Origin: Buttiauxella sp. A111 | Lineage (GTDB): Bacteria; Pseudomonadota; Gammaproteobacteria; Enterobacterales; Enterobacteriaceae | Length of the DNA: 64,000 nucleotides | NCBI RefSeq assembly: GCF_014189855.1 | Contig: NZ_BJFN01000006.1 | Location: 248,001-312,000, forward strand | Direction: 5' to 3' | Shown here: piece after piece, positions 1 through 8,667 of the stretch | How positions within the stretch are numbered: position 1 is the first letter of the stretch | How the letters are laid out: the number at the start of each line of letters is the position of its first letter | Made by a program: the position numbers and the translations under genes | The notes under the pieces: model-generated | What the model saw: only the letters and a program-made list of their open reading frames with translations | The model's database searches: none | What the model was told of the DNA's origin: nothing

Positions 1-410
1 GTGATGAGATGCGGATGGTCCATGCGCTGGTACGCTTCGTTAATCGGGCCGACCAGGCCGGTCTGCACAGTACAAAAACGGAGGTCGGGTAGAGAGAGTT
101 GTTCGTAACTCGAGGTCGAAAGATCTAACGTTCTTCGGGCGCAGAGGTCCAGGCCACCGCCAACCAGACGTTCTCCTTTCACACACAGCAAACTTGTGGC
201 ATTGAGCCTTTCGCTCAGCCTTTCAAAATCGTTAGTGCGAAAAACCCATCCGGTGGGACTACAGCCTTTGCCGAAGCGGTGCAACGTCAGCAATTTCTCC
301 TGTGAATCGGTCAGGTTGATGGCCTGGCTAAAGCGGCTGTGCAGCCGATACTCTGCACCCTGAAGCAGAGGGGAGTTGCTGCGGGCGAGGGCCTGAATGG
401 ATAAAAGCAT
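1..410 (-). CDS. DUF2877 protein, AllH-like (partial, C-terminus off the left edge)
   Basis: An open frame on the minus strand starts at the ATG at 410 and runs off the window with no stop, giving the first 136 residues. It begins MLLSIQALARSN and contains FGKGCSPTGW and GERLVGGGLDL segments. I assign it to the DUF2877 family by its position 45 bp after a DUF1116 gene and an FdrA gene, the same trio as E. coli allF-allG-allH (fdrA-ylbE-ylbF). In E. coli these three are reported to form the oxamate carbamoyltransferase of allantoin breakdown (established knowledge, from memory). The role here is inferred from that neighbourhood. It is the last gene seen of the minus-strand operon. Confidence 0.7.
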   Translation of the reverse strand, partial: MLLSIQALARSNSPLLQGAEYRLHSRFSQAINLTDSQEKLLTLHRFGKGCSPTGWVFRTNDFERLSERLNATSLLCVKGERLVGGGLDLCARRTLDLSTSSYEQLSLPDLRFCTVQTGLVGPINEAYQRMDHPHLI

Positions 411-455
411 AGCCAGTCTCTCAGGGGTGACCATCGTCACCCCAATGGATAACAC

Positions 456-1718
456 TTATGCGGTGATATGGTGGGCCTGAGCCAGCGCTTCGAGAGCTTT
501 TTCGAAGCATGGCAAAGGTGCACGTACGGTCCCTGCGCCAACCTGACCCACTCCTGCTTCGCGGTGAGCAATCCCGGTGTTAATTAGTGGCGTAATGCCT
601 GTTTCCACCACGCGGCGGATATCGAGGCCCATACACGCGCCCTTGAAGTTCCAGCTTGGGATTTGCAGCAGCGGGTTGTGGTCGAGATAAATTTCCGTCA
701 TCTCTTCCGAGGTTTCCAGTGCGGCTTCCATTCCACCAGCACCGACAAAACGCGTCACGCCAGGTGCAGCAATCATTGCCGCACCGCCAATGCCCAGCGT
801 TTCGGTAATTGCACTGTCGCCGATGTCTGGGTTGGCATCATCCTGGCTATAGCCAGTGAAGAACAGACCCTGCGGCGTGTTCACCGGAGCGGTAAACCAG
901 CGGTCGCCCAGGCCACTGACGCGGATCCCGAAATCACGCCCGTTGCGCGTCATCGCCGTGACAATCGAGCCCGCTTTGATTTGCGCAGCAGCATCCATCA
1001 CCGCCTTGCTGTACGCCATTGCCAGGTTGAGGAAAAACTGGTCGGTGACGCTCAGGAATTGCATCACTTCTGCCAACTGAGCTTTAGGACGATCCAGTTG
1101 TACGATAAACGGTGCCAGAGTACGCATTAACAGCGCGGAAGATGCGATGTTTCGCTGGTGGAACTCGTCCCCCATGGTAATGGCCTGTGCCATTAATGCG
1201 GTCAGATCGATTCCGTTATCAATACTGGAAAGCGCTTCCTGCAACACTGGAGCAAGGGTGTCGCGCATCCAGCGCAGGCGTTTTTGCACGTCTTCACCGT
1301 AGGCACCGAAGCGCATCACTTTGCCAATACCTTCGTTGAGGTTGCAGCAGGCGTGGTTACCGTGAACAGCATTTTTCACTTCCAGCACCGGCATGTGCGC
1401 GGAGGTGATGCCGCCCATCGGGCCGACGGCGCTGACGTGATGGCAAGGGATAAACTCGATTTCGCCGCAAGCGAGCATCGCCTCGGCTTCTTCTTCGCTG
1501 CTCGCCCAACCCTCAAACAGCGTGGCTCCGAGGCAGGCGCCACGCATTGGGCCTGTCATGTCAGCCCAGGCAATAGGTGGGCCAGCGTGAAGCAGTTTTT
1601 TGCCCTGCGCTAGTTCGGGAATGGCATGGTGTGCCAGGCGAACGCCCGTCCAATGTGGGCGAGCCGCTTTAATGCGTTCGATGATTGCCGCGTTGGCTTC
1701 AGAAATAGAAGAATACAT
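456..1718 (-). CDS. allG: DUF1116 protein, AllG/YlbE-like
   Basis: A 420-residue cytoplasmic protein of the DUF1116 family, whose members almost always sit beside an FdrA gene. Recognisable stretches are GPPIAWADMTGPMRG near residues 45-60, a histidine-rich HGNHACCNLNEG stretch near 120-130, and a glycine-rich region GIGGAAMIAAPGVTRFVG near 310-330. No transmembrane segment or signal peptide is visible. It starts 13 bp after the FdrA stop and is followed 45 bp later by the DUF2877 gene, so the three are probably one transcript. In E. coli AllF, AllG and AllH together are reported to convert oxalurate and phosphate to oxamate and carbamoyl phosphate; the same role here is inference. The symbol follows E. 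coli. Confidence 0.8.
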   Translation of the reverse strand: MYSSISEANAAIIERIKAARPHWTGVRLAHHAIPELAQGKKLLHAGPPIAWADMTGPMRGACLGATLFEGWASSEEEAEAMLACGEIEFIPCHHVSAVGPMGGITSAHMPVLEVKNAVHGNHACCNLNEGIGKVMRFGAYGEDVQKRLRWMRDTLAPVLQEALSSIDNGIDLTALMAQAITMGDEFHQRNIASSALLMRTLAPFIVQLDRPKAQLAEVMQFLSVTDQFFLNLAMAYSKAVMDAAAQIKAGSIVTAMTRNGRDFGIRVSGLGDRWFTAPVNTPQGLFFTGYSQDDANPDIGDSAITETLGIGGAAMIAAPGVTRFVGAGGMEAALETSEEMTEIYLDHNPLLQIPSWNFKGACMGLDIRRVVETGITPLINTGIAHREAGVGQVGAGTVRAPLPCFEKALEALAQAHHITA

Positions 1719-1731
1719 AACCGAACCTCTT

Positions 1732-3399
1732 TTAATTTAATTGTTTTAACAGACTGGCAAGATGCGCGTTGCCACCGGCAACAGGTGCCCATTGATACTG
1801 AACAACCGGAACGCCAGTGCTTTGCAAATCCAAAGCAAAGCTGCGTAAACCGATGTTGATAACTTTTGCGCCATCCAAAAGCGCAGGGCGCGGCAGGACC
1901 GACGAGGCTGGTTTGCGCGTAATGAGATGGCACGCCAGCAGCAACGCTTCCTCCAGTGTATTCATCACTACAATGTCTGCATTAAGCAGCGCATCGGCCT
2001 GTTCGGAGCGGCACTGCGGATCTTTTTCGGTGCCGGTCAGCGTCGCAATGACCACCAAAGGATGTTGTTCGCCACGAGCGCAGCGCACTTTATTGACAGC
2101 GTCGACTACCGCCCCTGCTGGGTCGCTACAGGCGCCAAAGCCCAGCACCACATCCAGCAGTAGCACACCGACATCGGTCTTCTTGATGAGCTTTTCGATT
2201 TCGATTGAACGGGTGGTTGGGTCAATCATGGGATGCGGACGGCCCAGGGTATAGACGTCGTCCCCAAGGTCGATGATCAGATGACCGCAAGTGTTGAGCA
2301 TCACGCCGTTGTGATGGTGCGCATCTGTTTCCACCCCGAGCTGTTCGGCCAGCAGCATCGCTGCTTCGGCGGCTAGCGTCCCTCCCGCATACAGGCCAGA
2401 GATTTTAGTTCCGGCGACATCCGGTTGGTTTTGCGCCACTTCACTCACGCTTGCCAGCCTGACCGCCAGTTGTGCGGCTTCGGCAAGCGTTGAGGCCAGC
2501 CAGACGTTACCCTCATGGCGCTGTTCGATTTTTGCGCCAAGAAACAGTGCCACGACCGGTTTGGCGATAGTCTGCATCGCCGCAATCACCTTCTGGCGCA
2601 CCGCGGGGGCTGGGGGTTTAGAGACAAACGCCAGCACTTTGCTTTGCTCATCTGCCGTCAGTATTTCCAGGGCGCTAAGGGCGCTGATCCCGCCAATATC
2701 AGCACTTAAATCACGGCCACCCAAGCCGATGGCATGGCTGACTCCCTGACCATGCAGCGCGATTTGCGACGCTAGCTCCTGAATACCCGTTCCGGATGCG
2801 CCAATAATGCCGATATTGCCTTTTGGCAGGACGTTAGCAAAGGCCAGCGGCGCTCCCGCAATCATCGCCGTCCCGCAGTCCGGCCCCATCACGATCAGAC
2901 CATTTTCACGAGCCAGTTGCTTGAGTGCGATTTCGTCCGCGACCGGCACGTTATCGGAAAACATCATGACGTTTTTGCCACTGCGTAAACCCTGCTCGGC
3001 AACACCTGCCGCGTACTCACCGGCCACAGAAACCAGCAGCAGATTTGCATCAGGCAATTTATCGCAGGCACTCTGCCAACGGCGGGCTTTCGGAAGTCGT
3101 TGCCCGCTGCTTGCCGCCAGGGCAATTGCCGTCAGCTCTACATCAAGCTGTTTACTCATCAGCTCGACAATAGTCGGATTTTCAACGTGCGTGCGGACAG
3201 CCGCACAGATGTCATTTGGTGTCGCGGCAGCAAAGTCTGGGTGCCAGAACCCTGTCGCTTCCAGCAGGGATTTGTTGGCTGGGGTGCCCATCATGACCGA
3301 TACCTCATCGACATCGGCAGACTCACTCAGCTTGCGCGAGATGATCATCAGACTCACCGAGTCCTGAAAACTCCCTTTTTTAACAAACGCATAAATCAT
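1732..3399 (-). CDS. allF: FdrA family protein, AllF-like (acyl-CoA synthetase fold)
   Basis: A 555-residue protein of the FdrA family, related in fold to the succinyl-CoA synthetase alpha chain. The middle carries a Rossmann-like GPDCGTAMIAG segment (about 170-180) and a phosphate-binding-like GIIGASGTGIQELASQI segment (about 197-213), with GLGGRDLSADIGG just after. The C-terminal half holds a second nucleotide-binding-like domain with GHLIIDLGDD and LLLDVVLGFGAC. It is co-directional with the DUF1116 and DUF2877 genes and preceded by an MFS transporter gene 15 bp away. By analogy with E. coli AllF it would be part of an oxamate carbamoyltransferase, making carbamoyl phosphate that the divergent carbamate kinase could turn into ATP. 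That linkage is inference; family membership is clear. Confidence 0.85.
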   Translation of the reverse strand: MIYAFVKKGSFQDSVSLMIISRKLSESADVDEVSVMMGTPANKSLLEATGFWHPDFAAATPNDICAAVRTHVENPTIVELMSKQLDVELTAIALAASSGQRLPKARRWQSACDKLPDANLLLVSVAGEYAAGVAEQGLRSGKNVMMFSDNVPVADEIALKQLARENGLIVMGPDCGTAMIAGAPLAFANVLPKGNIGIIGASGTGIQELASQIALHGQGVSHAIGLGGRDLSADIGGISALSALEILTADEQSKVLAFVSKPPAPAVRQKVIAAMQTIAKPVVALFLGAKIEQRHEGNVWLASTLAEAAQLAVRLASVSEVAQNQPDVAGTKISGLYAGGTLAAEAAMLLAEQLGVETDAHHHNGVMLNTCGHLIIDLGDDVYTLGRPHPMIDPTTRSIEIEKLIKKTDVGVLLLDVVLGFGACSDPAGAVVDAVNKVRCARGEQHPLVVIATLTGTEKDPQCRSEQADALLNADIVVMNTLEEALLLACHLITRKPASSVLPRPALLDGAKVINIGLRSFALDLQSTGVPVVQYQWAPVAGGNAHLASLLKQLN

Positions 3400-3414
3400 G
3401 GTGATGACCTCTGG

Positions 3415-4638
3415 TTATTTCTTTTCTTTCAGGAACAGAATGCCAACCATGCCGATAGCCAGCAGGGTGGCAGAAACATAGAAACTGGATGCCAGGCTGC
3501 CGGTAACATCGCGTGCGGCACCGGCAATAATCGGGGCAAGAATCGATGAGCTCATACCAATGAAGTTGAACAGACCGAAGGCGGTGCTGTAGTTGTTTTC
3601 ATCGACGCTGTCGGCGACAAGGGCGACTAATACTGGGTCCAGCGCCAGCTTGCCGACCAGACCATAAACGCACAGTGCAACCACAACTCCCGTCATGGTC
3701 GGCATCCAGATAATCGACAGCATGCTGATGATGGCTAACGGGACGAGGATCAGGATCAGAGGCTTACGCTTGCCGAGGCGGTCAGACACGGAGGAGAAGA
3801 TCAACGCACCAGGGATGGAGATCCATGCCACAAGAGAGGAGATAAAACCGGTTTCGCTGCCCGCGATGCCGCGTTCGCTTTGTAGGTAGTAGGGCAACCA
3901 GGTGAGGATGACGAAGAAGCCAAACAGGCTGCAGAACACCATCAGATAAGTCAGCAGCAGGTTACGGTTTTTCAGCAGATCGCTGAATTTGCCCTTTTTG
4001 ATAGCCTGACCGTCCGCTGTTACGGCGCTGCGTTTTTTCTCTTTAACGAAGAACCAAATGCACAGCCCGACCAGAATTGAAGGCACCGCCATGGCGTAGA
4101 ACGGCATCCGCCAGCTATGACCCTGATCGTAAACCAGCCAGCTCGAACTCATCAGGCCGAGTGCGATACCAAATGCCATGCCGCTGTTAATGATGGCACT
4201 GCCTAATGAACGGAATTTTTTAGGGATTTGTTCCGATGAGAGACCGTACTGAGGGCCGTAATAGGTGCCTTCTCCTGCACCTGTGACTACGCGGGCAAAG
4301 AGCAAGGTGGTCCAGGTTTTGGCCCAACCGGTGACGGCAGTAAACACGCCAAATAAAAGAAAACCAGGTACGAGGATTTTTTTCTTCCCTATTTTATCGC
4401 CAAGGATCCCTGCTGGAACCTGTAATAAAGCGTAGGAAAAATAAAACACAGAGTTCAGAATGCCAAGCTGGGTACCACTTAACCCAAACTCCTTTTGTAA
4501 TTCCCCCATCACGGGATTTAATATCGTGCGGTCGGCGTACATAAATATCCAACCGAGCCAGAAAAGAAATATGGTAACCCACCACGCTGGGATACCTCTC
4601 TTTTGAGTTTCTACTGCTGTAGCCGCGGAATCAGACAT
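3415..4638 (-). CDS. MFS transporter, anion:cation symporter type
   Basis: A 407-residue inner-membrane protein with about twelve hydrophobic segments and a cytoplasmic loop rich in lysine near residues 200-215 (KEKKRS). The loop 2-3 signature is visible as GILGDKIGKKK (about 78-88) and repeated in the second half as SDRLGKRKP. The N-terminal pattern YADRTILNPVMGELQKEFGLS resembles the ExuT/GudP/tartrate branch of the major facilitator superfamily, which takes up organic anions. It is the first gene of the minus-strand operon with the FdrA, DUF1116 and DUF2877 genes, so its substrate is probably the compound they process, such as oxamate, oxalurate or a ureide. The specificity cannot be read from sequence. 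Confidence 0.85.
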   Translation of the reverse strand: MSDSAATAVETQKRGIPAWWVTIFLFWLGWIFMYADRTILNPVMGELQKEFGLSGTQLGILNSVFYFSYALLQVPAGILGDKIGKKKILVPGFLLFGVFTAVTGWAKTWTTLLFARVVTGAGEGTYYGPQYGLSSEQIPKKFRSLGSAIINSGMAFGIALGLMSSSWLVYDQGHSWRMPFYAMAVPSILVGLCIWFFVKEKKRSAVTADGQAIKKGKFSDLLKNRNLLLTYLMVFCSLFGFFVILTWLPYYLQSERGIAGSETGFISSLVAWISIPGALIFSSVSDRLGKRKPLILILVPLAIISMLSIIWMPTMTGVVVALCVYGLVGKLALDPVLVALVADSVDENNYSTAFGLFNFIGMSSSILAPIIAGAARDVTGSLASSFYVSATLLAIGMVGILFLKEKK

Positions 4639-4964
4639 ATTATTATCCTTAAATATTATGCTTGTAGTCAGGATGCTCTCAGCCAGGAGACTGAGTGGAT
4701 GCGGCTACCTTAGCGGCGTTTAGCAGGCTTTCTTTTGAGCAAAGTCACAGTTGGTTGATTGTCATAATTTTCTATCGAGTGCTTCATTTATTATTAAAAA
4801 TCTTTAAAGAATAATGTTGTTAAATTTATTTAAATAATATGTGTAAGTTTTTTCTGCTCTCTTAAAATATATTTATCTATATCCTCACTGCCACCTGCGT
4901 CACATTTTATTGTGATGACCAGATTATGTTATTGGCCATTAACGAATGAGTGGTTGAGGACGAA
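4639..4964. promoter_or_regulatory. Divergent AT-rich intergenic region, MFS operon / carbamate kinase
   Basis: These 326 bases separate two divergent transcription units and contain no convincing gene. The middle (about 4760-4880) is very AT-rich with A and T runs, typical of a divergent promoter region. A hyphenated inverted repeat lies at 4900-4915 and a purine-rich ribosome-binding site GAGGA lies at 4956-4960. I could not place individual -35 and -10 boxes with confidence. Confidence 0.5.
4900..4915. promoter_or_regulatory. Inverted repeat TCACA-N6-TGTGA, possible operator
   Basis: The sequence TCACATTTTATTGTGA has 5-base inverted arms around a 6-base centre, 49 bp before the carbamate kinase start. 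The arms are those of a CRP site but in the reversed order, so it is not a CRP site. It may be an operator for a local regulator lying outside the window; its function is inferred only from position and symmetry. Confidence 0.3.
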
Positions 4965-5870
4965 ATGAAAAAAACACTGGTGATTGCTTTAGGTGGTAAT
5001 GCGTTATTGCAGCGTGGCGAAGTTTTGTCGGCTGAAAACCAATATAAAAATATTGGCTTAGTGGCAGATGTGGTGGCAACGTTGAGTCAAGATTATCGGG
5101 TGGTGATTGTGCACGGCAATGGTCCGCAGGTGGGGCTACTTGCGTTACAAAATCTGGCCTGTGATGTGGCCCCAGCTTATCCGCTGGATATTCTGGTGGC
5201 AGAAACCCAGGGTATGGTGGGTTATATGATTGCCCAGAAACTCGGCCAGATCCCGGCTATGCCACCTGTTAGCACGTTGCTGACACGTATTGAAGTGCAT
5301 GGCGACGATCCTGCATTCAGCGTACCAGGCAAGTATATCGGCCCGGTTTATCAGCCTGACGAAGAAGCAAATCTGCGGGAGAAATATGGCTGGGAACTGA
5401 AGCGAGATGGGGGATATGTGCGGCGTGTGGTCGCCTCACCACGTCCACAACGCGTTTTGGATCTACCCGGTATCAAAGCGCTGTTGGAGCTGGATCATGT
5501 CGTGGTATGCGCAGGTGGCGGTGGGATGCCGGTTGTGAAGGTGTCTGAGGGATATTGCGGCGTGGAAGCGGTGATCGACAAAGACCTGACGGCATCACGC
5601 CTCGCAGTGGAGATAAACGCAGAACATCTGATGATCCTGACTGATGCAGACGCGGTGTATCAGGACTGGGGCACGCCGCAGGCAAAAGCCCTGCTGGACG
5701 TCACACCAAATGAATTGCGCCCGTTCGCGGCACCAGATGGTGCAATGGGGCCAAAAGCCGAAGCGGTGATCGATTTTGTAGAACAGACTGGGAATGTGGC
5801 GTGGATTGGGGCGTTGAAAGATGCGCCAGCTATTCTGGCAGGGCTTAAAGGCACGCGGGTACATCTGTAA
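4965..5870 (+). CDS. Carbamate kinase
   Basis: A 301-residue amino-acid-kinase-family enzyme that makes ATP and carbamate from carbamoyl phosphate and ADP. Family motifs are clear: ALGGNAL at the N-terminus, VIVHGNGPQVG near residues 48-58, a substrate-loop region GKYIGPVYQPDEE, CAGGGGMPVV near 186-195, and a nucleotide-binding DKDLTASRLA stretch. The start is taken as the ATG at 4965, 4 bases after GAGGA; an in-frame GTG at 4950 would add five residues but lacks a good ribosome-binding site. It is transcribed away from the FdrA/DUF1116/DUF2877 operon, matching the E. coli grouping of allK (ybcF) with allFGH rather than an arginine deiminase cluster, as no arcA or arcB is seen. It shares a convergent terminator region with ytfL. 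Confidence 0.92.
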   Translation: MKKTLVIALGGNALLQRGEVLSAENQYKNIGLVADVVATLSQDYRVVIVHGNGPQVGLLALQNLACDVAPAYPLDILVAETQGMVGYMIAQKLGQIPAMPPVSTLLTRIEVHGDDPAFSVPGKYIGPVYQPDEEANLREKYGWELKRDGGYVRRVVASPRPQRVLDLPGIKALLELDHVVVCAGGGGMPVVKVSEGYCGVEAVIDKDLTASRLAVEINAEHLMILTDADAVYQDWGTPQAKALLDVTPNELRPFAAPDGAMGPKAEAVIDFVEQTGNVAWIGALKDAPAILAGLKGTRVHL

Positions 5871-5896
5871 AAAAACACCGCCCTTATTGAGGGCGG
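5867..5896 (-). terminator. Rho-independent terminator of ytfL (convergent junction)
   Basis: A 7-base-pair GC stem, CCGCCCT (5878-5884) with AGGGCGG (5890-5896) and loop TATTG, is followed on the minus strand by a run of seven T residues (the A run at 5869-5875). It lies just past the ytfL stop and overlaps the stop of the carbamate kinase gene, so it may serve both convergent genes. Confidence 0.75.
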
Positions 5897-5904
5897 CGTC
5901 ATTA

Positions 5905-7242
5905 TTATGCGGTGGTCTGTTCTTCCGCATCCGGCTGTTTTGGCGTCAGCGGTGTCGGCTTAGTGTCGATACGCGTGACCAGCAACTGGTCGATACGGTA
6001 GTTATCAATATCCACCACCTCGAACTTATAGCCCGAGAACTTCACCGAATCAGTACGCTTCGGGATTTTGCGCAGCATAAACATCATGAAGCCGCCGATG
6101 GTTTCGTAATTTCCAGACTGCGGGAACTCGTCAATATCCAACACACGCATGACATCATCAATCGGTGTGCCGCCTTCAACCAGCCAGGAGTTTTCATCAC
6201 GAGCAACAATCTGCTCCTCCATGCCTTGGCCAACCAGGTCGCCCATCAGTGTCGTCATCACGTCGTTGAGCGTAATGATACCCACCACCAGCGCGTATTC
6301 GTTCATGATAACCGCAAAGTCTTCACCGGCAGTTTTGAAGCTTTCCAGCGCTTCAGAGAGGGTCAATGTATCCGGCACAATCAGCGCATTACGCAGATGC
6401 ACACCACTGTTGAGCGCCAGGCTTTGGTTGCCCAATACGCGGTTCAGCAGCTCTTTTGAATCAACATAGCCAACGATATGGTCGATATCGCCATTACACA
6501 CCAGGAACTTGGAGTGAGGATGCTCGGCGATTTTATTCTTCAGGCTCTGCTCATCGGTATGCAAATCAAACCAAATGATGTTTTCGCGTGACGTCATGGA
6601 CGACGGCACGGTACGCGATTCCAGCTCAAACACGTTCTCGATCAGCTCATGCTCTTGCTTACGCAGCACACCCGCCAGCGCGCCTGCTTCAAAAACGGCA
6701 TACACGTCATCAGATGTAATGTCGTCATTACGCACCATTGGGAGTTTGAAAATACGGAAAATGACGTTTGCCAACCCGTTGAAGAACCACACTAATGGAC
6801 GGAAGACAAACAGACAGAAGCGCATCGGGTTGATGATTCGCAAAGCAACAGATTCAGGCGAAATCATACCGATGCGTTTCGGAGTGAGGTCTGCAAACAA
6901 AATGAACAAGCTGGTGACCAGGGTGAAAGAGAGCATAAAGCTCAGTTGGTCAGCCATTTCTGGCGAGAAGAAACGCTCCAGAAGGACTTTAAACGCAGGG
7001 GAGAATGCCGCGTCGCCGACGATACCACCGAGAATTGCAACCGCGTTCAGGCCAATCTGCACCACGGTAAAGAACATGCCAGGACTTTCCTGCATTGTCA
7101 GCACGCGTTGCGCGTTAACGTTACCCTCATCAGCTAAAAGCTTGAGTTTAATTTTGCGGGATGCTGCCAGCGAGATCTCCGAAATAGAGAAGAACGCACT
7201 GACGGAGATAAGAAGAAGTATTAGTAAAATACTGTTTAACAT
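5905..7242 (-). CDS. paeA: YtfL/PaeA, CNNM-CBS-CorC family membrane protein
   Basis: A 445-residue inner-membrane protein of the HlyC/CorC (CNNM) family. The first ~180 residues form the DUF21 domain with three or four hydrophobic segments and the family signature FFSISEISLAASRKIKLK near residues 17-34. Two CBS repeats follow (about 200-330; VNGDIDHIVGYVDSKELL-like and NEYALVVGIITLNDVMTTLMG segments), then the C-terminal CorC/HlyC domain with GNYETIGGFMM. Length matches E. coli YtfL, which has been renamed PaeA and reported as a cadaverine/putrescine exporter (established knowledge, from memory). In E. coli this gene is next to msrA; here about 7.8 kb of accessory genes separate them. A terminator follows it. 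Confidence 0.92.
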   Translation of the reverse strand: MLNSILLILLLISVSAFFSISEISLAASRKIKLKLLADEGNVNAQRVLTMQESPGMFFTVVQIGLNAVAILGGIVGDAAFSPAFKVLLERFFSPEMADQLSFMLSFTLVTSLFILFADLTPKRIGMISPESVALRIINPMRFCLFVFRPLVWFFNGLANVIFRIFKLPMVRNDDITSDDVYAVFEAGALAGVLRKQEHELIENVFELESRTVPSSMTSRENIIWFDLHTDEQSLKNKIAEHPHSKFLVCNGDIDHIVGYVDSKELLNRVLGNQSLALNSGVHLRNALIVPDTLTLSEALESFKTAGEDFAVIMNEYALVVGIITLNDVMTTLMGDLVGQGMEEQIVARDENSWLVEGGTPIDDVMRVLDIDEFPQSGNYETIGGFMMFMLRKIPKRTDSVKFSGYKFEVVDIDNYRIDQLLVTRIDTKPTPLTPKQPDAEEQTTA

Positions 7243-7459
7243 AGTTTATCCGGCTTAGAGCCAGAGCCTCGGAAGGAAAGTTGAAAATCTAAGGGTTAAT
7301 ACGTTTTGACTGCCGGTCCGTGGAGGTTGGGCCAGCAATATCAAGGGGTAGTATAGCTTAAGGGTGTGTGAAGCTGCCAGAGGGGATAATTGGGTGGCGT
7401 GAGCGTTATTTAACCTCTCTGGATTTTAGTTCTTTTCTGAATATCCGCTTAATCCAGGC

Positions 7460-7484
7460 CGCCAGGATCATGACAATCCTGGCG
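7460..7484. terminator. Perfect 9-bp hairpin after the exported phosphorylase gene
   Basis: CGCCAGGAT (7460-7468) pairs with ATCCTGGCG (7476-7484) across a 7-base loop, just beyond the stop of the minus-strand gene at 7502. There is no T run on either strand, so it may protect the mRNA end rather than terminate intrinsically. Confidence 0.4.
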
Positions 7485-7501
7485 CGAGTCAATTTACTGT
7501 C

Positions 7502-8356
7502 TTACTTTTTATCCGCATCCAGTTTGGCAACATACGCCTTCACTACCTGATACACATAATCCTGACAGGCCAGGCCGGTTTGCGGATCGTATTTACCATC
7601 GTTGGTGATGTTATTGGATAACACGCGGATCCCGATGAACGGGATCGCAAATGCCGCTGCGGTTTGTGCGGCTGACGCGGTTTCCATCTCCTCCGCAGAG
7701 GTTTGATAGGCCGTGTGGAAATGGCTGATTCTGTCCAGTTCGCTGTTCCAGAGATCCGCCGAACCAATCACACCATCCACCACTTTACCTCGTGTGTATG
7801 TGCTTTTAACGCTGTCTGCAACCGCAAGCAACTGGGCGTCACCCGGGAATTTACGGATGGTGTGCGGGGTTTTATCTTCACCGGCACTGCCTTTAGAGGC
7901 CAACAGATCCATCGGTTTCCACTGCAGGGAATCGCTGCCTTCACCCTTCAGTTTGTGCGGGGTTTTGAACGCGCCCAGGTTTACGGAGTATTTGCCCAGC
8001 ACGATGTCATACACGTTCAACGCTGGGTCGTGGCCACCTGCCGTGCCCTGGTTAATGATTGCCACCGGATGAAACTGGGTGGCGGCAATCGCCGTGGCAG
8101 CAGCGGCGTTTGACATGCCCTTCAATGTCTCAGAAACCACCACCGGATAACCATCCACCGTGCCGCTCCAGAAACGCCAGCCGCCAATCTGCTGTTCCTT
8201 CGGGTTATCCAGGCGTTGAGCAAAATGTTCGGCTTCGATTGGCATTGCGCCCTGAACCACGATCGGCCCTTTCGGTGACGGCTGGGCCAAACTCAGGGAA
8301 GGCAGTACCAGGCAGCACGCTGACAGCGCCAGCAGACATGTTTTTTTGATGATCAT
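7502..8356 (-). CDS. Exported nucleoside phosphorylase-superfamily protein (MTA/SAH nucleosidase-like)
   Basis: A 284-residue protein with a typical Sec signal peptide (MIIKK, then a hydrophobic run, cleavage likely after SLAQ or nearby), followed by a PNP_UDP_1 fold. Fold motifs: VVQGAMPIEAEHF near residue 33, VVVSETLKGMSNAAAATAI near 72-90, INQGTAGGHDP near 101-111, and AEEMETASAA at 221-230. In bacterial Pfs enzymes the motif MEATA is followed 23 residues later by the catalytic aspartate of an ISD motif; here residue 248, at exactly that spacing from E225, is asparagine (LSNN). So it may be a periplasmic nucleosidase or phosphorylase with altered base preference, or a binding protein. It is a single gene followed by a hairpin. 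The exported location is unusual, since Pfs itself is cytoplasmic. Confidence 0.8.
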   Translation of the reverse strand: MIIKKTCLLALSACCLVLPSLSLAQPSPKGPIVVQGAMPIEAEHFAQRLDNPKEQQIGGWRFWSGTVDGYPVVVSETLKGMSNAAAATAIAATQFHPVAIINQGTAGGHDPALNVYDIVLGKYSVNLGAFKTPHKLKGEGSDSLQWKPMDLLASKGSAGEDKTPHTIRKFPGDAQLLAVADSVKSTYTRGKVVDGVIGSADLWNSELDRISHFHTAYQTSAEEMETASAAQTAAAFAIPFIGIRVLSNNITNDGKYDPQTGLACQDYVYQVVKAYVAKLDADKK

Positions 8357-8667
8357 CGGGCTATTCCTTTATACGCAAACGTTTACTTTAACCAATACGT
8401 GGCGCTGAAGGTACGTTTTTTCTGGATTGATGAACGGGTTGCGCGTTTGTTCGCCGTTCTTGCTCACGCTAGTTTTAGAACGGTCCGGCTTTTATCAACC
8501 CCGTCTGGCTCGAGGGTGGTTTTCACCGGCTGATCGACTTAGGTCTTTTCTTGAGCATCTGAAATTTATAAAATTTTGACTTAGCTCAAAACATTTTTAC
8601 CGATCAAGAGCTATTTATTTGCCGTTAAATCAACTCGTATCGATACATCAAAAAAGGAGGAATGATG
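8357..8667. promoter_or_regulatory. Divergent intergenic region with the ydfZ promoter
   Basis: About 310 bases between the exported phosphorylase gene (minus) and ydfZ (plus). The half next to ydfZ is AT-rich and holds an FNR-like site (8576-8589). The half near 8440-8540 is of average composition and shows no gene I can support. Confidence 0.5.
8576..8589 (+). promoter_or_regulatory. FNR-like site upstream of ydfZ
   Basis: TTGACTTAGCTCAA matches the FNR consensus TTGAT-N4-ATCAA at 8 of 10 defined bases with perfect arm spacing. If centred at -41.5, transcription would start near 8624, with an AT-rich TATTTA at 8612-8617 in the -10 position. E. coli ydfZ is known from memory as an FNR-activated gene, which supports the reading. 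Function here is inferred. Confidence 0.6.

Noticed and set aside
4900-4915. CRP site before the carbamate kinase gene
   Set aside because: The half-sites are in the order TCACA-TGTGA, opposite to a CRP site, so only a generic inverted repeat is claimed.
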